From: Caulobacter sp. Root343
GTDB lineage: Bacteria > Pseudomonadota > Alphaproteobacteria > Caulobacterales > Caulobacteraceae
Assembly: GCF_001425745.1 (NCBI RefSeq)
Contig: NZ_LMDF01000012.1
Location: 335 to 64,334 of the forward strand
Reading direction: 5' to 3'
DNA length: 64,000 nucleotides
Part shown: in pieces, positions 1-7,411 of the stretch
Position numbering within the stretch: position 1 is the stretch's first letter
Layout: every line of letters begins with the position of its first letter
The notes under the pieces: model-generated
Told to the model about the DNA's origin: nothing
Databases searched by the model: none
What the model saw: the letters and a program-made list of their open reading frames with translations, nothing else
Program-made: the position numbers and the translations under genes

Positions 1-455
1 GCACAATCATCGCTGTCCCCGTCGCAAGGGGAGGGCGCTTGGATCCGGCCCGAAGCGGCGATGGGGATAGGCTGAGCGGGGGCGCCGTTGGGTCCCCGGC
101 TGGCTCGTCAGGTCGCGTGGCTTACTCTTTAGGAGCGCACGTGGGTGGCGGACTTGTCGGGACAAGGCCGAGCGGCGAAACGACAGGGCGGTGATCGTAC
201 AAGCCGCCTATCGTGGATCGCCGAGCTGGAGACGTAGCCGATCCAGTTGGTCCACGCCCGTCCGGGGGTAGCGGAGGCCCGAGCAGACAACGCTCACGCC
301 CGCCGTCCTCACGGCAGAGAACAGCCTGGCGGAGCGGTCGTCCGAGCCGAAACACACAAACCATCACGGTCTCCGGGTTCGCCCGGCCGCTCCGTCGCCT
401 CCCCACCAACTTCAGCGGCGAGCCGCGTGAAGCCGAGCGCGCATGGCGAAAACCC
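1..455 (-). other. Non-coding flank downstream of dnaQ with strong hairpin potential; possible structured RNA
   Basis: I find no convincing protein here; the open frames have arginine/proline-rich, family-less translations typical of GC-rich non-coding DNA. Read on the minus strand, several good hairpins follow one another: CCGGG-CGAA-CCCGG near 383-396, a long stem pairing about 330-344 with 283-293 and enclosing GCCGU-GAGG-ACGGC, a TGGATCG/CGATCCA pair near 214-246, and CTTGTC-CC-GACAAG near 156-169. The long stem with a small apical hairpin recalls 6S RNA, but I see no decisive consensus. RNase P, SRP and tmRNA signatures were looked for and not seen. The identity remains open. Confidence 0.35.
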
Positions 456-1169
456 TTAGCCCTCGGCCGCGACGACCCCGAACTCGAACCACAGCGCCTT
501 GTCCTTGAAGTTCTTGCGGATCCAGGCGGCGTGAACCTCGCGCTCGCTGTCGGTCGAGCGGGGCGCGAGCGGTCGGGGGCGAGACCCATACGAGCCCTGC
601 ACCGCGGCCGAGATCGCCATGGCGGAAACGGCGTGGGTCAGTTCCAGGGCGCGTTCCTTGCCGCCCTGCAGTTCCAGATAGACCTCGGCCAGCAGGTGGG
701 CGTCGATCAGGGCCCCGTGCTTGTCGCGGCTTTCCAGGCTGATCTTGAACCGCTTACACAGCGCGTCGAGCGAGTTGTACATGCCCGGAAAGCGCTTCTT
801 GGCCATGGCCAGGGTGTCGATCCAGCGCTCTTCGGCGATCGGGGCGCGGCCGCATTTCTCCAGCTCGAAATTGACGAACGAACGGTCGAAGGCGGCGTTG
901 TGGGCGACGACGACGCTGTCGCCGACGAAGTCGATGAACTTGTCGGCGATCTCGTGGAATTTCGGCTTGCCGGCCAGGAAGGCGCCGGACAGGCCGTGGA
1001 CCTTCTCGGCCTCGGCCGGCATGTCGCGCAGCGGGTCGCAATATTCGTGGAACGAGCGGCCGGTCGGCATGAAGTCGACCACCTCGATGCAGCCGATCTC
1101 GACCAGGCGGTCGCCCGTCTTAGGATCGAAGCCGGTGGTTTCGGTGTCGAGGATGATTTCCCGGGCCAT
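456..1169 (-). CDS. dnaQ: DNA polymerase III epsilon subunit (3'-5' proofreading exonuclease)
   Basis: This 237-residue protein is a DEDDh exonuclease of the DnaQ family, which removes misincorporated bases within the replicative polymerase. Exo I is DTETTGFD near the N-terminus, Exo II is around HNAAFDRSF, and Exo III contains the HGALIDAHLLAEVY segment with the catalytic His and Asp. I start at the ATG at 1169, preceded by GAAGG; an in-frame TTG at 1178 is possible but less likely. It is the last gene of the leftward cluster running away from the origin, 30 bases after coaE. Length and motifs are normal for alphaproteobacteria. Confidence 0.95.
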   Translation of the reverse strand: MAREIILDTETTGFDPKTGDRLVEIGCIEVVDFMPTGRSFHEYCDPLRDMPAEAEKVHGLSGAFLAGKPKFHEIADKFIDFVGDSVVVAHNAAFDRSFVNFELEKCGRAPIAEERWIDTLAMAKKRFPGMYNSLDALCKRFKISLESRDKHGALIDAHLLAEVYLELQGGKERALELTHAVSAMAISAAVQGSYGSRPRPLAPRSTDSEREVHAAWIRKNFKDKALWFEFGVVAAEG

Positions 1170-1199
1170 GCCCTTCAATGGCCCGCTTCGAGGGCCGCT

Positions 1200-1799
1200 T
1201 CAAGCGGAGCGGGAAGTTCTCAACAGAGTCAGAAGGTCGCGGACCTGGTCCCGCGCATGGTCCAGCCCTTGGCCCGTATCGATGACGAAGTCGGCGCGGG
1301 CGCGCTTTTCGGCATCGGGCGTCTGGCGGGCCAGGATGGCCTCGAACTTCGCCGGCGTCATGTCGGGCCGGGCCAGAACCCGCTGGCGCTGGACGTCGGC
1401 CGGGGCCGAGACCACCACCACCTTGTCGACCTTCTTCTCGCCGCCGGTCTCGTAAAGCAAGGGGATGTCGAGCACGACGATGTCACGGCCTTCGGCCTCG
1501 GCCTTTTCGAAAAAACCGATCCGGTGGGCGCCGACCAGCGGGTGGACGATCGCCTCCAGCTGGGCCAGGGCCTCGGAATTGCCGACCACCGCCGCGCTGA
1601 GCCTGGCCCGGTCGATCGCGCCGTCGACCACCACGCCGCGAAACGCCGCCTCGACCGGGGCCACGGCCGCGCCGCCGCTGGCGTAGAGCGCGTGGACGGC
1701 GGCGTCGGAATCGTAGACCGGCACGCCTTCGGCCTGGAACATCGCCGAGGTCGTCGACTTGCCCATGCCGATCGAGCCGGTCAGGCCGAGAACCAGCAT
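1200..1799 (-). CDS. coaE: Dephospho-CoA kinase
   Basis: This 199-residue enzyme phosphorylates the ribose 3'-hydroxyl of dephospho-CoA, the last step of coenzyme A synthesis. The P-loop GSIGMGKS is at residues 8-15, followed by the acceptor-binding DSDAAVH segment and the family-typical DIPLLYETG stretch near residue 110. It begins 3 bases after the aroE stop and is probably cotranscribed with it. The placement aroE-coaE-dnaQ next to the origin is conserved in many alphaproteobacteria. CoaBC, an earlier enzyme of the same pathway, is also in this window (51402-52613). Confidence 0.95.
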   Translation of the reverse strand: MLVLGLTGSIGMGKSTTSAMFQAEGVPVYDSDAAVHALYASGGAAVAPVEAAFRGVVVDGAIDRARLSAAVVGNSEALAQLEAIVHPLVGAHRIGFFEKAEAEGRDIVVLDIPLLYETGGEKKVDKVVVVSAPADVQRQRVLARPDMTPAKFEAILARQTPDAEKRARADFVIDTGQGLDHARDQVRDLLTLLRTSRSA

Positions 1800-1802
1800 G
1801 GT

Positions 1803-2660
1803 TCAGGCCTCGCCGAGAATGCGCAGCAACAGGCCCCGCGCGTCGACCTCGGCCGGCGGGGCCACGCCAAACATTCGTTGGAACGTGGGGACCGCCTGAC
1901 GCAGCAGCATCTCCAGACCGTCCACCGTGCGGCGGCCGGCGGTTTCGGCCCGGCGCAGAAATTCGGTGCGCAGCGGCTTGTAGACCATGTCCATGACCAC
2001 GGCCGTCTCCGGCGTCAGGGCCAGGTCGGCCGCCGGACCCTCGCCGCCGCCGAGGCCAAGCGAGGTGGCGTTGATCACCAGGCCGGCGTCGGCCAGCAGG
2101 CGGGGCAGATCCGCCTCGCCGGCCGCCACGACCTTGTCGCCGAACGCGTCGGCCAGTTCCTGAGCGCGGGCGACGGTGCGGTTGACGATCCTCACCTGGG
2201 GCGCGCCGGCCAGCAGCAGGGCGGCGGTGGCGCCCCGCGCCGCGCCGCCGGCCCCGAGGATAACGACCGGGGCGGCCGACACCGAAAAGCCCGGCGCCTG
2301 CTCGGCGATCGCGCCCAGCAGGCCGGGGCCGTCGGTGTTGTCGGCATGGATCGAGCCGTCGGCCTCGAAGATCAGCAGGTTGGCCGCGCCCGCCATCCTG
2401 GCCAGGTCGCTGGCGTGGTCGGCGGCCGCCAACGCTCTTTCCTTGAAGGGGATCGTGACGTTGAGGCCGCGAATGGCCGCGCCCCGGAAACCACCCACGA
2501 AGGTCTCGAAGTCCTCGAGACGCGGGGCGAACGGCACATAGGCGGCGTCGAGCCCGGCGACCTGGATCCAGGCGTTGTGGATCAGCGGGCTCATCGAGTG
2601 GCGGATCGGCGCGCCGCAGACACCGCCGACGATGGCGGCGCCCGAAATATTCGAACTCAT
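1803..2660 (-). CDS. aroE: Shikimate dehydrogenase
   Basis: AroE reduces 3-dehydroshikimate to shikimate with NADPH in the aromatic amino acid pathway. The 285-residue protein shows the substrate-binding S-M-S motif in HSMSPLIHN, the catalytic lysine in NVTIPFKE, the NTDG motif in HADNTDGPGLLG, and a glycine-rich nucleotide loop GAGGAARG. The start at 2660 overlaps the maf stop in an ATGA arrangement, indicating translational coupling. The frame stays open upstream of this ATG, but that extension has no family similarity and lies inside maf. Confidence 0.95.
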   Translation of the reverse strand: MSSNISGAAIVGGVCGAPIRHSMSPLIHNAWIQVAGLDAAYVPFAPRLEDFETFVGGFRGAAIRGLNVTIPFKERALAAADHASDLARMAGAANLLIFEADGSIHADNTDGPGLLGAIAEQAPGFSVSAAPVVILGAGGAARGATAALLLAGAPQVRIVNRTVARAQELADAFGDKVVAAGEADLPRLLADAGLVINATSLGLGGGEGPAADLALTPETAVVMDMVYKPLRTEFLRRAETAGRRTVDGLEMLLRQAVPTFQRMFGVAPPAEVDARGLLLRILGEA

Positions 2661-3259
2661 GCCGCGAGGGCTCCGTGAAGACGCAGGAAATCCAGCAGGC
2701 CGATCAGCGGCAGGCCCAGGATGGTGAAATAGTCGCCGTCGACTTGGCTGAACAGCTGCACGCCTTCGCTCTCCAGCTCGTAGCAGCCGACCGACCACAG
2801 CAGGGCCTCGCCGCGACGCTCTATATAGGCGTCGAGCCAGGCGTCGCTGAATGGGCGCACCGTCAGCTTGGCGCTCTCGACGATCCGCCAGATCGGCTGG
2901 CCGTCGCGGGCCACGACCACGGCCGAGTGCAGCTTGTGGACCTGACTGCGCAGCTCCAGCAGGCGTTCGCGGGCTTCCGTCAGGCTTTCGGCCTTGTCGA
3001 TCAGCCGGCCTTTAAGGTCCAGCGTCTGGTCGGCGCCGATCACCAGGCCGGGCCGCCGGGCCGAGACCTTGACCGCCTTCATCTCGGCCAGGGCGTCGGC
3101 GACGTCGCGCGGCGTCACGTCCTCGGCCAGCAACGACGCCTTGGCGGCGTCCTCGTCGACGCCAGGGCTAACCGCCTCGAAGGCGACGCCGGCGTTCTTC
3201 AGGATCATCTGACGGGCCGCGCTCTTCGACGCCAGGGTGACCGGAACCGATGAACTCAT
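2657..3259 (-). CDS. maf: Maf-family nucleotide pyrophosphatase
   Basis: Maf proteins hydrolyse non-canonical or modified nucleoside triphosphates to monophosphates and have been linked to septum inhibition. This 200-residue protein has the N-terminal LASKSAARQ motif and the signature GADQTL (near residue 75). It looks closer to the YceF type than to YhdE, but substrate choice cannot be read from sequence alone. Its ATG overlaps the stop of the upstream regulator gene (ATGA) and its stop overlaps the aroE start, so three genes are translationally chained. Confidence 0.9.
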   Translation of the reverse strand: MSSSVPVTLASKSAARQMILKNAGVAFEAVSPGVDEDAAKASLLAEDVTPRDVADALAEMKAVKVSARRPGLVIGADQTLDLKGRLIDKAESLTEARERLLELRSQVHKLHSAVVVARDGQPIWRIVESAKLTVRPFSDAWLDAYIERRGEALLWSVGCYELESEGVQLFSQVDGDYFTILGLPLIGLLDFLRLHGALAA

Positions 3260-4161
3260 CCGAGGACCTCGACCTTGCCGCGGCCGCCCGACAGCAGGTT
3301 GATGATCGCCGCCGCCGTCTCCTCGACCGAGCGGCGGGTGATGTCGATGACCGGCCAGTTCATCCGCTCGAACAGCCGGCGGGCGGCGATGATCTCCTGG
3401 CGCACGGCGTCGCCGTCGACATAGTCGCTCTCGCGGTTCTCCTTCAGGGAGAGCAGGCGGTTGCGGCGGATCTGGATCAGCCGGTCGGGCGAAGTGATCA
3501 GGCCGACGATCAGGGTGTTCTTCAGCTCGAACAGCTCTGGCGGCGGCGGCCGGCCCGGGACCAGCGGCACATTGGCGGCGCGCACGCCCCGATGGGCCAG
3601 ATAGATGCAGGTCGGGGTCTTGGACGTCCGCGACACGCCCACCAGGATCACGTCGGCCTGGGTCAGGTCCTGGCCGCCTTGGCCGTCGTCATGGGCGATG
3701 GCGTAGTCCAGGGCCTCGATCCGGTCGAAATAGTCGTTGGTCAGGGCGTGCTGGGCCCCGACCCGGGTCGAGATCCGCGCGCCCAGATAGCGCGACATGG
3801 CGCTGATCACCGGATCGAGGGCGGCGATGCAGGGCATTTCCAGCCGCCGGCAGCCTTCCTCGAGCGCGGCGCGCAGGCCCGGATCGACGATCGTATGCAT
3901 GACCACGCCCGGCGCGCCGGAGATCTCTTCCAGCGCCCGGTCCAGCTGCCGGGTGGAACGGACCAGGGCGTAGATGTGTTCGATGGGTAGGATGTCGGTG
4001 AACCGGGCGCAGACCGCGCGCGCCATGGCGTTGAGCGTCTCGCCCGTGGAATCCGAAACCAGGTGGATATGGAAGTACGTGGCGAAGCGCGGCGGCAGCC
4101 GTTCGGCTTCCCCCTGCCCCAGACTCTCCTGTGGATCATCCGTTAACGGTTGCTTAACCAC
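3256..4161 (-). CDS. PEP synthase / pyruvate phosphate dikinase regulatory protein (DUF299, RP001 homologue)
   Basis: This family is a bifunctional kinase/pyrophosphorylase that switches PEP synthase or pyruvate phosphate dikinase off and on by threonine phosphorylation. The 301-residue protein has the conserved opening YFHIHLVSDSTGETL and a P-loop-like GVSRTSKTPTCIYLA. It is the gene that flanks the origin opposite hemE in Caulobacter, where it was called RP001. The start is uncertain: the GTG at 4161 is the longest, but a perfect CtrA box (4143-4157) lies inside its first codons, and conserved sequence begins only about 28 residues later, so the true start may be downstream. Confidence 0.88.
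   Translation of the reverse strand: MVKQPLTDDPQESLGQGEAERLPPRFATYFHIHLVSDSTGETLNAMARAVCARFTDILPIEHIYALVRSTRQLDRALEEISGAPGVVMHTIVDPGLRAALEEGCRRLEMPCIAALDPVISAMSRYLGARISTRVGAQHALTNDYFDRIEALDYAIAHDDGQGGQDLTQADVILVGVSRTSKTPTCIYLAHRGVRAANVPLVPGRPPPPELFELKNTLIVGLITSPDRLIQIRRNRLLSLKENRESDYVDGDAVRQEIIAARRLFERMNWPVIDITRRSVEETAAAIINLLSGGRGKVEVLG
4130..4138 (-). promoter_or_regulatory. DnaA box candidate (G-box like)
   Basis: TGTGGATCA on the plus strand reads TGATCCACA on the minus strand, one base from the classical TTATCCACA. It lies 5 bases from a CtrA box and 4 bases from a GANTC site, at the RP001 edge of the origin. Confidence 0.6.
4143..4157. promoter_or_regulatory. CtrA binding box 1 in Cori
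   Basis: A perfect TTAA-N7-TTAA. It lies inside the first codons of the longest version of the RP001-type gene, so it may also act on that gene's promoter. Confidence 0.85.
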
Positions 4162-4352
4162 TTGCCCTGCCTCTGGGGACGCCCGGGCGCCAAAGGGCCT
4201 CGGCGGCGTCGTGACATGGCGCCGCTGTGATCAACGGTCGCATTGCTCGCGTATCATCCCCAGGCGCGCCCCGCATCCCCCGAAGTCTGAATCCCGGCTG
4301 TCCAAAGACCGGGGACGAGTCTCGCGACGACACTTTCGCGCGCCGTTTCGCA

Positions 4353-4367
4353 TTAAGATTTCATTAA
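4353..4367. promoter_or_regulatory. CtrA binding box 2 in Cori
   Basis: A perfect TTAA-N7-TTAA with an AT-rich spacer (GATTTCA), in the middle of the origin. Confidence 0.88.
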
Positions 4368-4400
4368 GGTCTTCAACGGCCTGCCAAGGCGTCCACATGA

Positions 4401-4415
4401 TTAACAAAGCCTTAA
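4401..4415. promoter_or_regulatory. CtrA binding box 3 in Cori
   Basis: A perfect TTAA-N7-TTAA, preceded by TCCACATGA and followed by CCACATGTGGG, so possible DnaA half-sites flank it on both sides. Confidence 0.88.
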
Positions 4416-4523
4416 CCACATGTGGGAAAGGCTTGGGAGCAAAGGCGGATCGGGTGTGGGAGTCACTCGCCTGTCAGGGGTTTTCCCCACTATGCAGTTG
4501 CCCTCCAACAGCCTCCTTCAATC

Positions 4524-4538
4524 TTAATTTCTTATTAA
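4524..4538. promoter_or_regulatory. CtrA binding box 4 in Cori, upstream of hemE
   Basis: A perfect TTAA-N7-TTAA 59 bases before the hemE ATG, in the most AT-rich part of the origin. In Caulobacter a CtrA site in this position also represses the strong hemE promoter that is tied to initiation. Confidence 0.88.
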
Positions 4539-4597
4539 GAAATGATAGGAGTCTTACGGACTTGAGCCGAAGCTCGGGCCGGGCTTTAACCCGAGCC

Positions 4598-5644
4598 ATG
4601 ACGTCTCCCGCCCAGACCCCAAAGTTTCTCTCCGCGCTTTCCGGCGAGCGGCACACGAACCCTCCGATCTGGTTCATGCGTCAGGCGGGACGGTATCTGC
4701 CCGAGTACCGGGCGGTGCGGGCCACGGCCCCGGATTTCATCAGCTTCTGCTTCGATCCGGAGAAGGCGGCCGAGGTCACCTTGCAGCCGATGCGGCGGTT
4801 TCCCTACGACGCCGCCATCGTCTTCGCCGACATCCTGCTGATCCCCGGAGCTCTGGGCCAGAAGGTCTGGTTCGAGGCCGGCGAAGGCCCGAAGCTGGGC
4901 GAAATGCCGTCGATCGAGTCCATGGCCGAAAAGGCCGGGGAGGCGGGTAAGGCCCTTTCGCTCGTCGGGGAGACGCTGACCCGGGTTCGTTCGGCGCTCG
5001 ATCCTGAAAAGGCCCTGATCGGGTTCGCCGGCGCGCCCTGGACCGTGGCGACCTACATGATCGAGGGCGGCTCCAGCGATCGCAGCGGCGCGCGGACCTA
5101 CGCCTACCAGAACGCCGCCAAGCTGGACGCTCTGATCCAGGTTCTGGTCGAGTCGACGATTGATTATCTGGCCATGCAGGTCGACGCCGGAGCCCAGGCC
5201 CTGAAGCTGTTCGAGAGCTGGGCCGAGGGACTGTCCGAGCCGCTGTTCGATCGCCTCGTGACCAAGCCGCATACGAAGATCGTCGAAGGGCTGCGGGCGC
5301 GCGGCGTCACCGTGCCGATCATCGGCTTCCCGCGCGGGGCCGGGACTCTGGTCGAGACCTACGCCGCGCAGACCCCGGTCCAGGGCGTCGCGCTCGACAC
5401 CCAGGCCAGCGCCAAGCTCGGCCAATCGGTCCAGAAAACCAAGACCATCCAAGGCGCACTGGATCCGCTGCTGCTGAGGGCCGGCGGCGACGCCCTGCTG
5501 AAGCGCGTCGACGAGCTGCTGGAACAGTGGAACCAAGGTCCCTACATCTTCAACCTGGGCCACGGCATCCTGCCCGACACCCCGATCGCCCACGTCGAGG
5601 CGGTGCTGGAGCGGGTGACCGGTCAAAAGGTCGTTTCGCGGTGA
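4598..5644 (+). CDS. hemE: Uroporphyrinogen decarboxylase
   Basis: HemE removes four carboxyl groups from uroporphyrinogen III to give coproporphyrinogen III in haem synthesis. The 348-residue protein carries the family signature PPIWFMRQAGRYLPEYR, with the catalytic Arg pair, near residue 25, and the GFPRGAG loop near residue 245. I start at the ATG at 4598; the frame is open far upstream through the origin, but that part has no family similarity. The hemH start lies inside the hemE stop. Transcription starting within Cori links hemE to the initiation region. Confidence 0.96.
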   Translation: MTSPAQTPKFLSALSGERHTNPPIWFMRQAGRYLPEYRAVRATAPDFISFCFDPEKAAEVTLQPMRRFPYDAAIVFADILLIPGALGQKVWFEAGEGPKLGEMPSIESMAEKAGEAGKALSLVGETLTRVRSALDPEKALIGFAGAPWTVATYMIEGGSSDRSGARTYAYQNAAKLDALIQVLVESTIDYLAMQVDAGAQALKLFESWAEGLSEPLFDRLVTKPHTKIVEGLRARGVTVPIIGFPRGAGTLVETYAAQTPVQGVALDTQASAKLGQSVQKTKTIQGALDPLLLRAGGDALLKRVDELLEQWNQGPYIFNLGHGILPDTPIAHVEAVLERVTGQKVVSR

Positions 5645-6681
5645 GCAGGAAGCTCGCCGTCGTCCTGTTCAATCTCGGCGGGCCCGATGGTCCGCGCGCG
5701 GTGCGGCCGTTCTTGTTCAACCTGTTCCGCGATCCCGCCATCATCGGCCTGCCGGCGATCGCCCGCTACCCGGTCGCGGCCCTGATCGCCACCACGCGAG
5801 AGAAGACCGCCAAGGCCAACTACGCGATCATGGGCGGCGGCTCGCCGCTGCTGCCGGAGACGGAAAAACAGGCGAGGACGCTGGAAACGGAGCTGGCGCG
5901 GACCCTGCCTGGTGTCGAAGCCAAATGCTTCATCGCCATGCGCTACTGGAACCCGCTGACCGGTGAGACAGCCAAGGCGGTCAAAGCGTTTGGTCCGGAC
6001 GAGGTCGTCCTGCTGCCGCTCTATCCGCAGTATTCGGCGACCACGACGGGCTCGTCCCTGAAAGCTTGGCGCGAGACCTATTCGGGCGGCGGCCGCCAGA
6101 CGACGGTCTGCTGCTATCCAACGGAAGACGGTCTGATCGCGGCCCACGTCCGGCTGATCCGCGAGACCTGGGAGAAGGCCGGATCGCCGGCCAACGTCCG
6201 TCTGCTGTTCTCGGCCCACGGCCTGCCGGAGAAGGTCATTCTGGCCGGCGACCCTTACCAGAAGCAGATCGAGGCCACGGCCGCGGCGGTCGCCGCCCGG
6301 CTGCCGGCCGACTTGGATTGGACGGTCTGCTATCAGAGCCGGGTCGGGCCGATGAAGTGGATCGGACCCTCGACCGACGACGAGATCCGCCGGGCCGGCG
6401 CGGACGGGAAGGGCGTGATCGTCACGCCGATCGCCTTCGTCTCCGAGCACGTCGAGACCCTGGTCGAGCTGGATCACGAATACGCCGAGCTGGCTCGAGA
6501 GGTTGGGGTCGCGCCCTATCTCCGCGTGCCCGCCCTGGGCGCCGCGCCGGAATTCATCGGCGGCCTGGCCAAGTCCGTGGCCGAGGCGATCGCGAAGACA
6601 GGGTCTGTGGCGCCCGCCTGCGGCTGGCGTTGCGGGCCGGAATTGTCCAACTGCCCGTGCGGAGAAGGAGCTAGCGCGTGA
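5641..6681 (+). CDS. hemH: Ferrochelatase, probably with a C-terminal [2Fe-2S] cluster
   Basis: HemH inserts ferrous iron into protoporphyrin IX. The 346-residue protein has the LFNLGGPD start motif, the SAHGLP segment with the catalytic His, and the late segment containing YQSRVGP. The GTG start at 5641 overlaps the hemE stop (GTGA). The last 20 or so residues are cysteine-rich (CGWRC, then NCPCG). Caulobacter ferrochelatase is one of the bacterial enzymes reported to bind a [2Fe-2S] cluster, and these cysteines are the obvious ligands. Its own stop overlaps the hemJ start in the same way. Confidence 0.95.
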   Translation: MSRKLAVVLFNLGGPDGPRAVRPFLFNLFRDPAIIGLPAIARYPVAALIATTREKTAKANYAIMGGGSPLLPETEKQARTLETELARTLPGVEAKCFIAMRYWNPLTGETAKAVKAFGPDEVVLLPLYPQYSATTTGSSLKAWRETYSGGGRQTTVCCYPTEDGLIAAHVRLIRETWEKAGSPANVRLLFSAHGLPEKVILAGDPYQKQIEATAAAVAARLPADLDWTVCYQSRVGPMKWIGPSTDDEIRRAGADGKGVIVTPIAFVSEHVETLVELDHEYAELAREVGVAPYLRVPALGAAPEFIGGLAKSVAEAIAKTGSVAPACGWRCGPELSNCPCGEGASA

Positions 6682-7145
6682 TCGATTTCCTGGTGGCGCA
6701 CTTCAACCTGGTGCGCGGGCTGCACATCCTCTCGGTCATCGCCTTCATGGCCGGGATGCTCTATCTGCCGCGGCTGTTCGTCTATCACGTGCGCGCCACG
6801 CCCGGCTCGGAGATGGACGAGACCTTCAAGGTCATGGAGCGCAAGCTCCTGAAGCTGATCATCAACCCGGCCTCGATCGCGACCGCGCTGTTCGGCCTGT
6901 TGCTGATCCTGGCCGACAGCGCCATCCGCGGTTGGAGCTTCCTGGCTCAGCCCTGGATGATCACCAAGCTGGTCGCCCTGGTCGGCCTCTATGGCTGGCA
7001 CGGCTTCTTGTCGGCCTCGCGCCGCAAGTTCGAAAATGGCCAGAACACCCGCTCGGAAAAGTTCTGGCGGGCGACCAACGAGATCCCGTTCGTGCTGGCG
7101 ATCATCATCGTCATCTCGGTGACGACGAAGTTCCTTAATCACTAG
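6678..7145 (+). CDS. hemJ: Protoporphyrinogen IX oxidase, HemJ type (UPF0093)
   Basis: HemJ is the membrane protoporphyrinogen oxidase used by most alphaproteobacteria in place of HemG or HemY. This 155-residue protein has four hydrophobic segments, the conserved HILSVIAFMAGMLYLPRLFVYH stretch split between helix 1 and the first loop, a conserved ERKLL, and a WMITKL motif in helix 3. The GTG start at 6678 overlaps the hemH stop (GTGA). With hemE and hemH it forms a three-step haem operon, which makes the assignment firm although the family was long labelled hypothetical. Confidence 0.93.
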   Translation: MIDFLVAHFNLVRGLHILSVIAFMAGMLYLPRLFVYHVRATPGSEMDETFKVMERKLLKLIINPASIATALFGLLLILADSAIRGWSFLAQPWMITKLVALVGLYGWHGFLSASRRKFENGQNTRSEKFWRATNEIPFVLAIIIVISVTTKFLNH

Positions 7146-7411
7146 GTGTGGCTGGCGGCGCTTGACCCGCCGGTCCCCGCGTGGTTTGCATCCAAGAGGT
7201 TCGGAAATTCCGTACCTCTCTTCACGGACCGGCGCCCGTCCTGGCGCGCCCCGCGAGCGGTTCCGCTCCAAGGTCCGTCCCCCGAACGATCCGCGTCATC
7301 GTCAACCGACGCGCTCGCCTGGTCCGCTCCGATGGGGTGGCCGGGCGTGATCCTTGAAATTCTACCGGCCGGACTCCGTCGTGGGGTCCGCGCCCTGACT
7401 TGAGTCTTGTC
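7146..7411 (+). promoter_or_regulatory. Long leader upstream of rho
   Basis: These 266 bases separate hemJ from rho and hold no convincing gene. Two GANTC sites lie near the rho end (7372-7376 and 7402-7406). Rho commonly autoregulates by attenuation in its leader in other bacteria, and the length fits, but I see no specific rut or hairpin arrangement that proves it here. Confidence 0.35.

Larger units (their letters stand above)
4120..4597. other. Chromosomal replication origin (Cori)
   Basis: The gap between the RP001-type gene and hemE is where the Caulobacter origin lies, and the sequence fits. It has four perfect TTAA-N7-TTAA CtrA boxes (4143, 4353, 4401, 4524), a lone TTAA half-site at 4584, five GANTC methylation sites (4122, 4289, 4317, 4460, 4549), a strong DnaA box candidate TGTGGATCA at 4130-4138, and weaker ones such as TGTGGGAAA at 4420-4428. 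The AT-rich stretch at about 4515-4545 is the best candidate for unwinding. Known biology: CtrA binding represses initiation in swarmer cells, DnaA initiates, and CcrM methylation state reports fork passage. No gene is present here. Confidence 0.93.

Noticed and set aside
122-589. A 155-codon minus-strand frame overlapping the dnaQ end
   Set aside because: Its residues are arginine- and serine-rich without a family pattern, and it overlaps the real dnaQ.
213-2678. A very long open frame on the plus strand, opposite dnaQ, coaE and aroE
   Set aside because: Its translation is arginine-, glycine- and alanine-rich with no family features, and it lies exactly opposite three well-supported genes. 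High GC codon use keeps such frames open.
4584-4587. A fifth CtrA box before hemE
   Set aside because: Only one TTAA half-site is present; the second half at the right spacing is missing.
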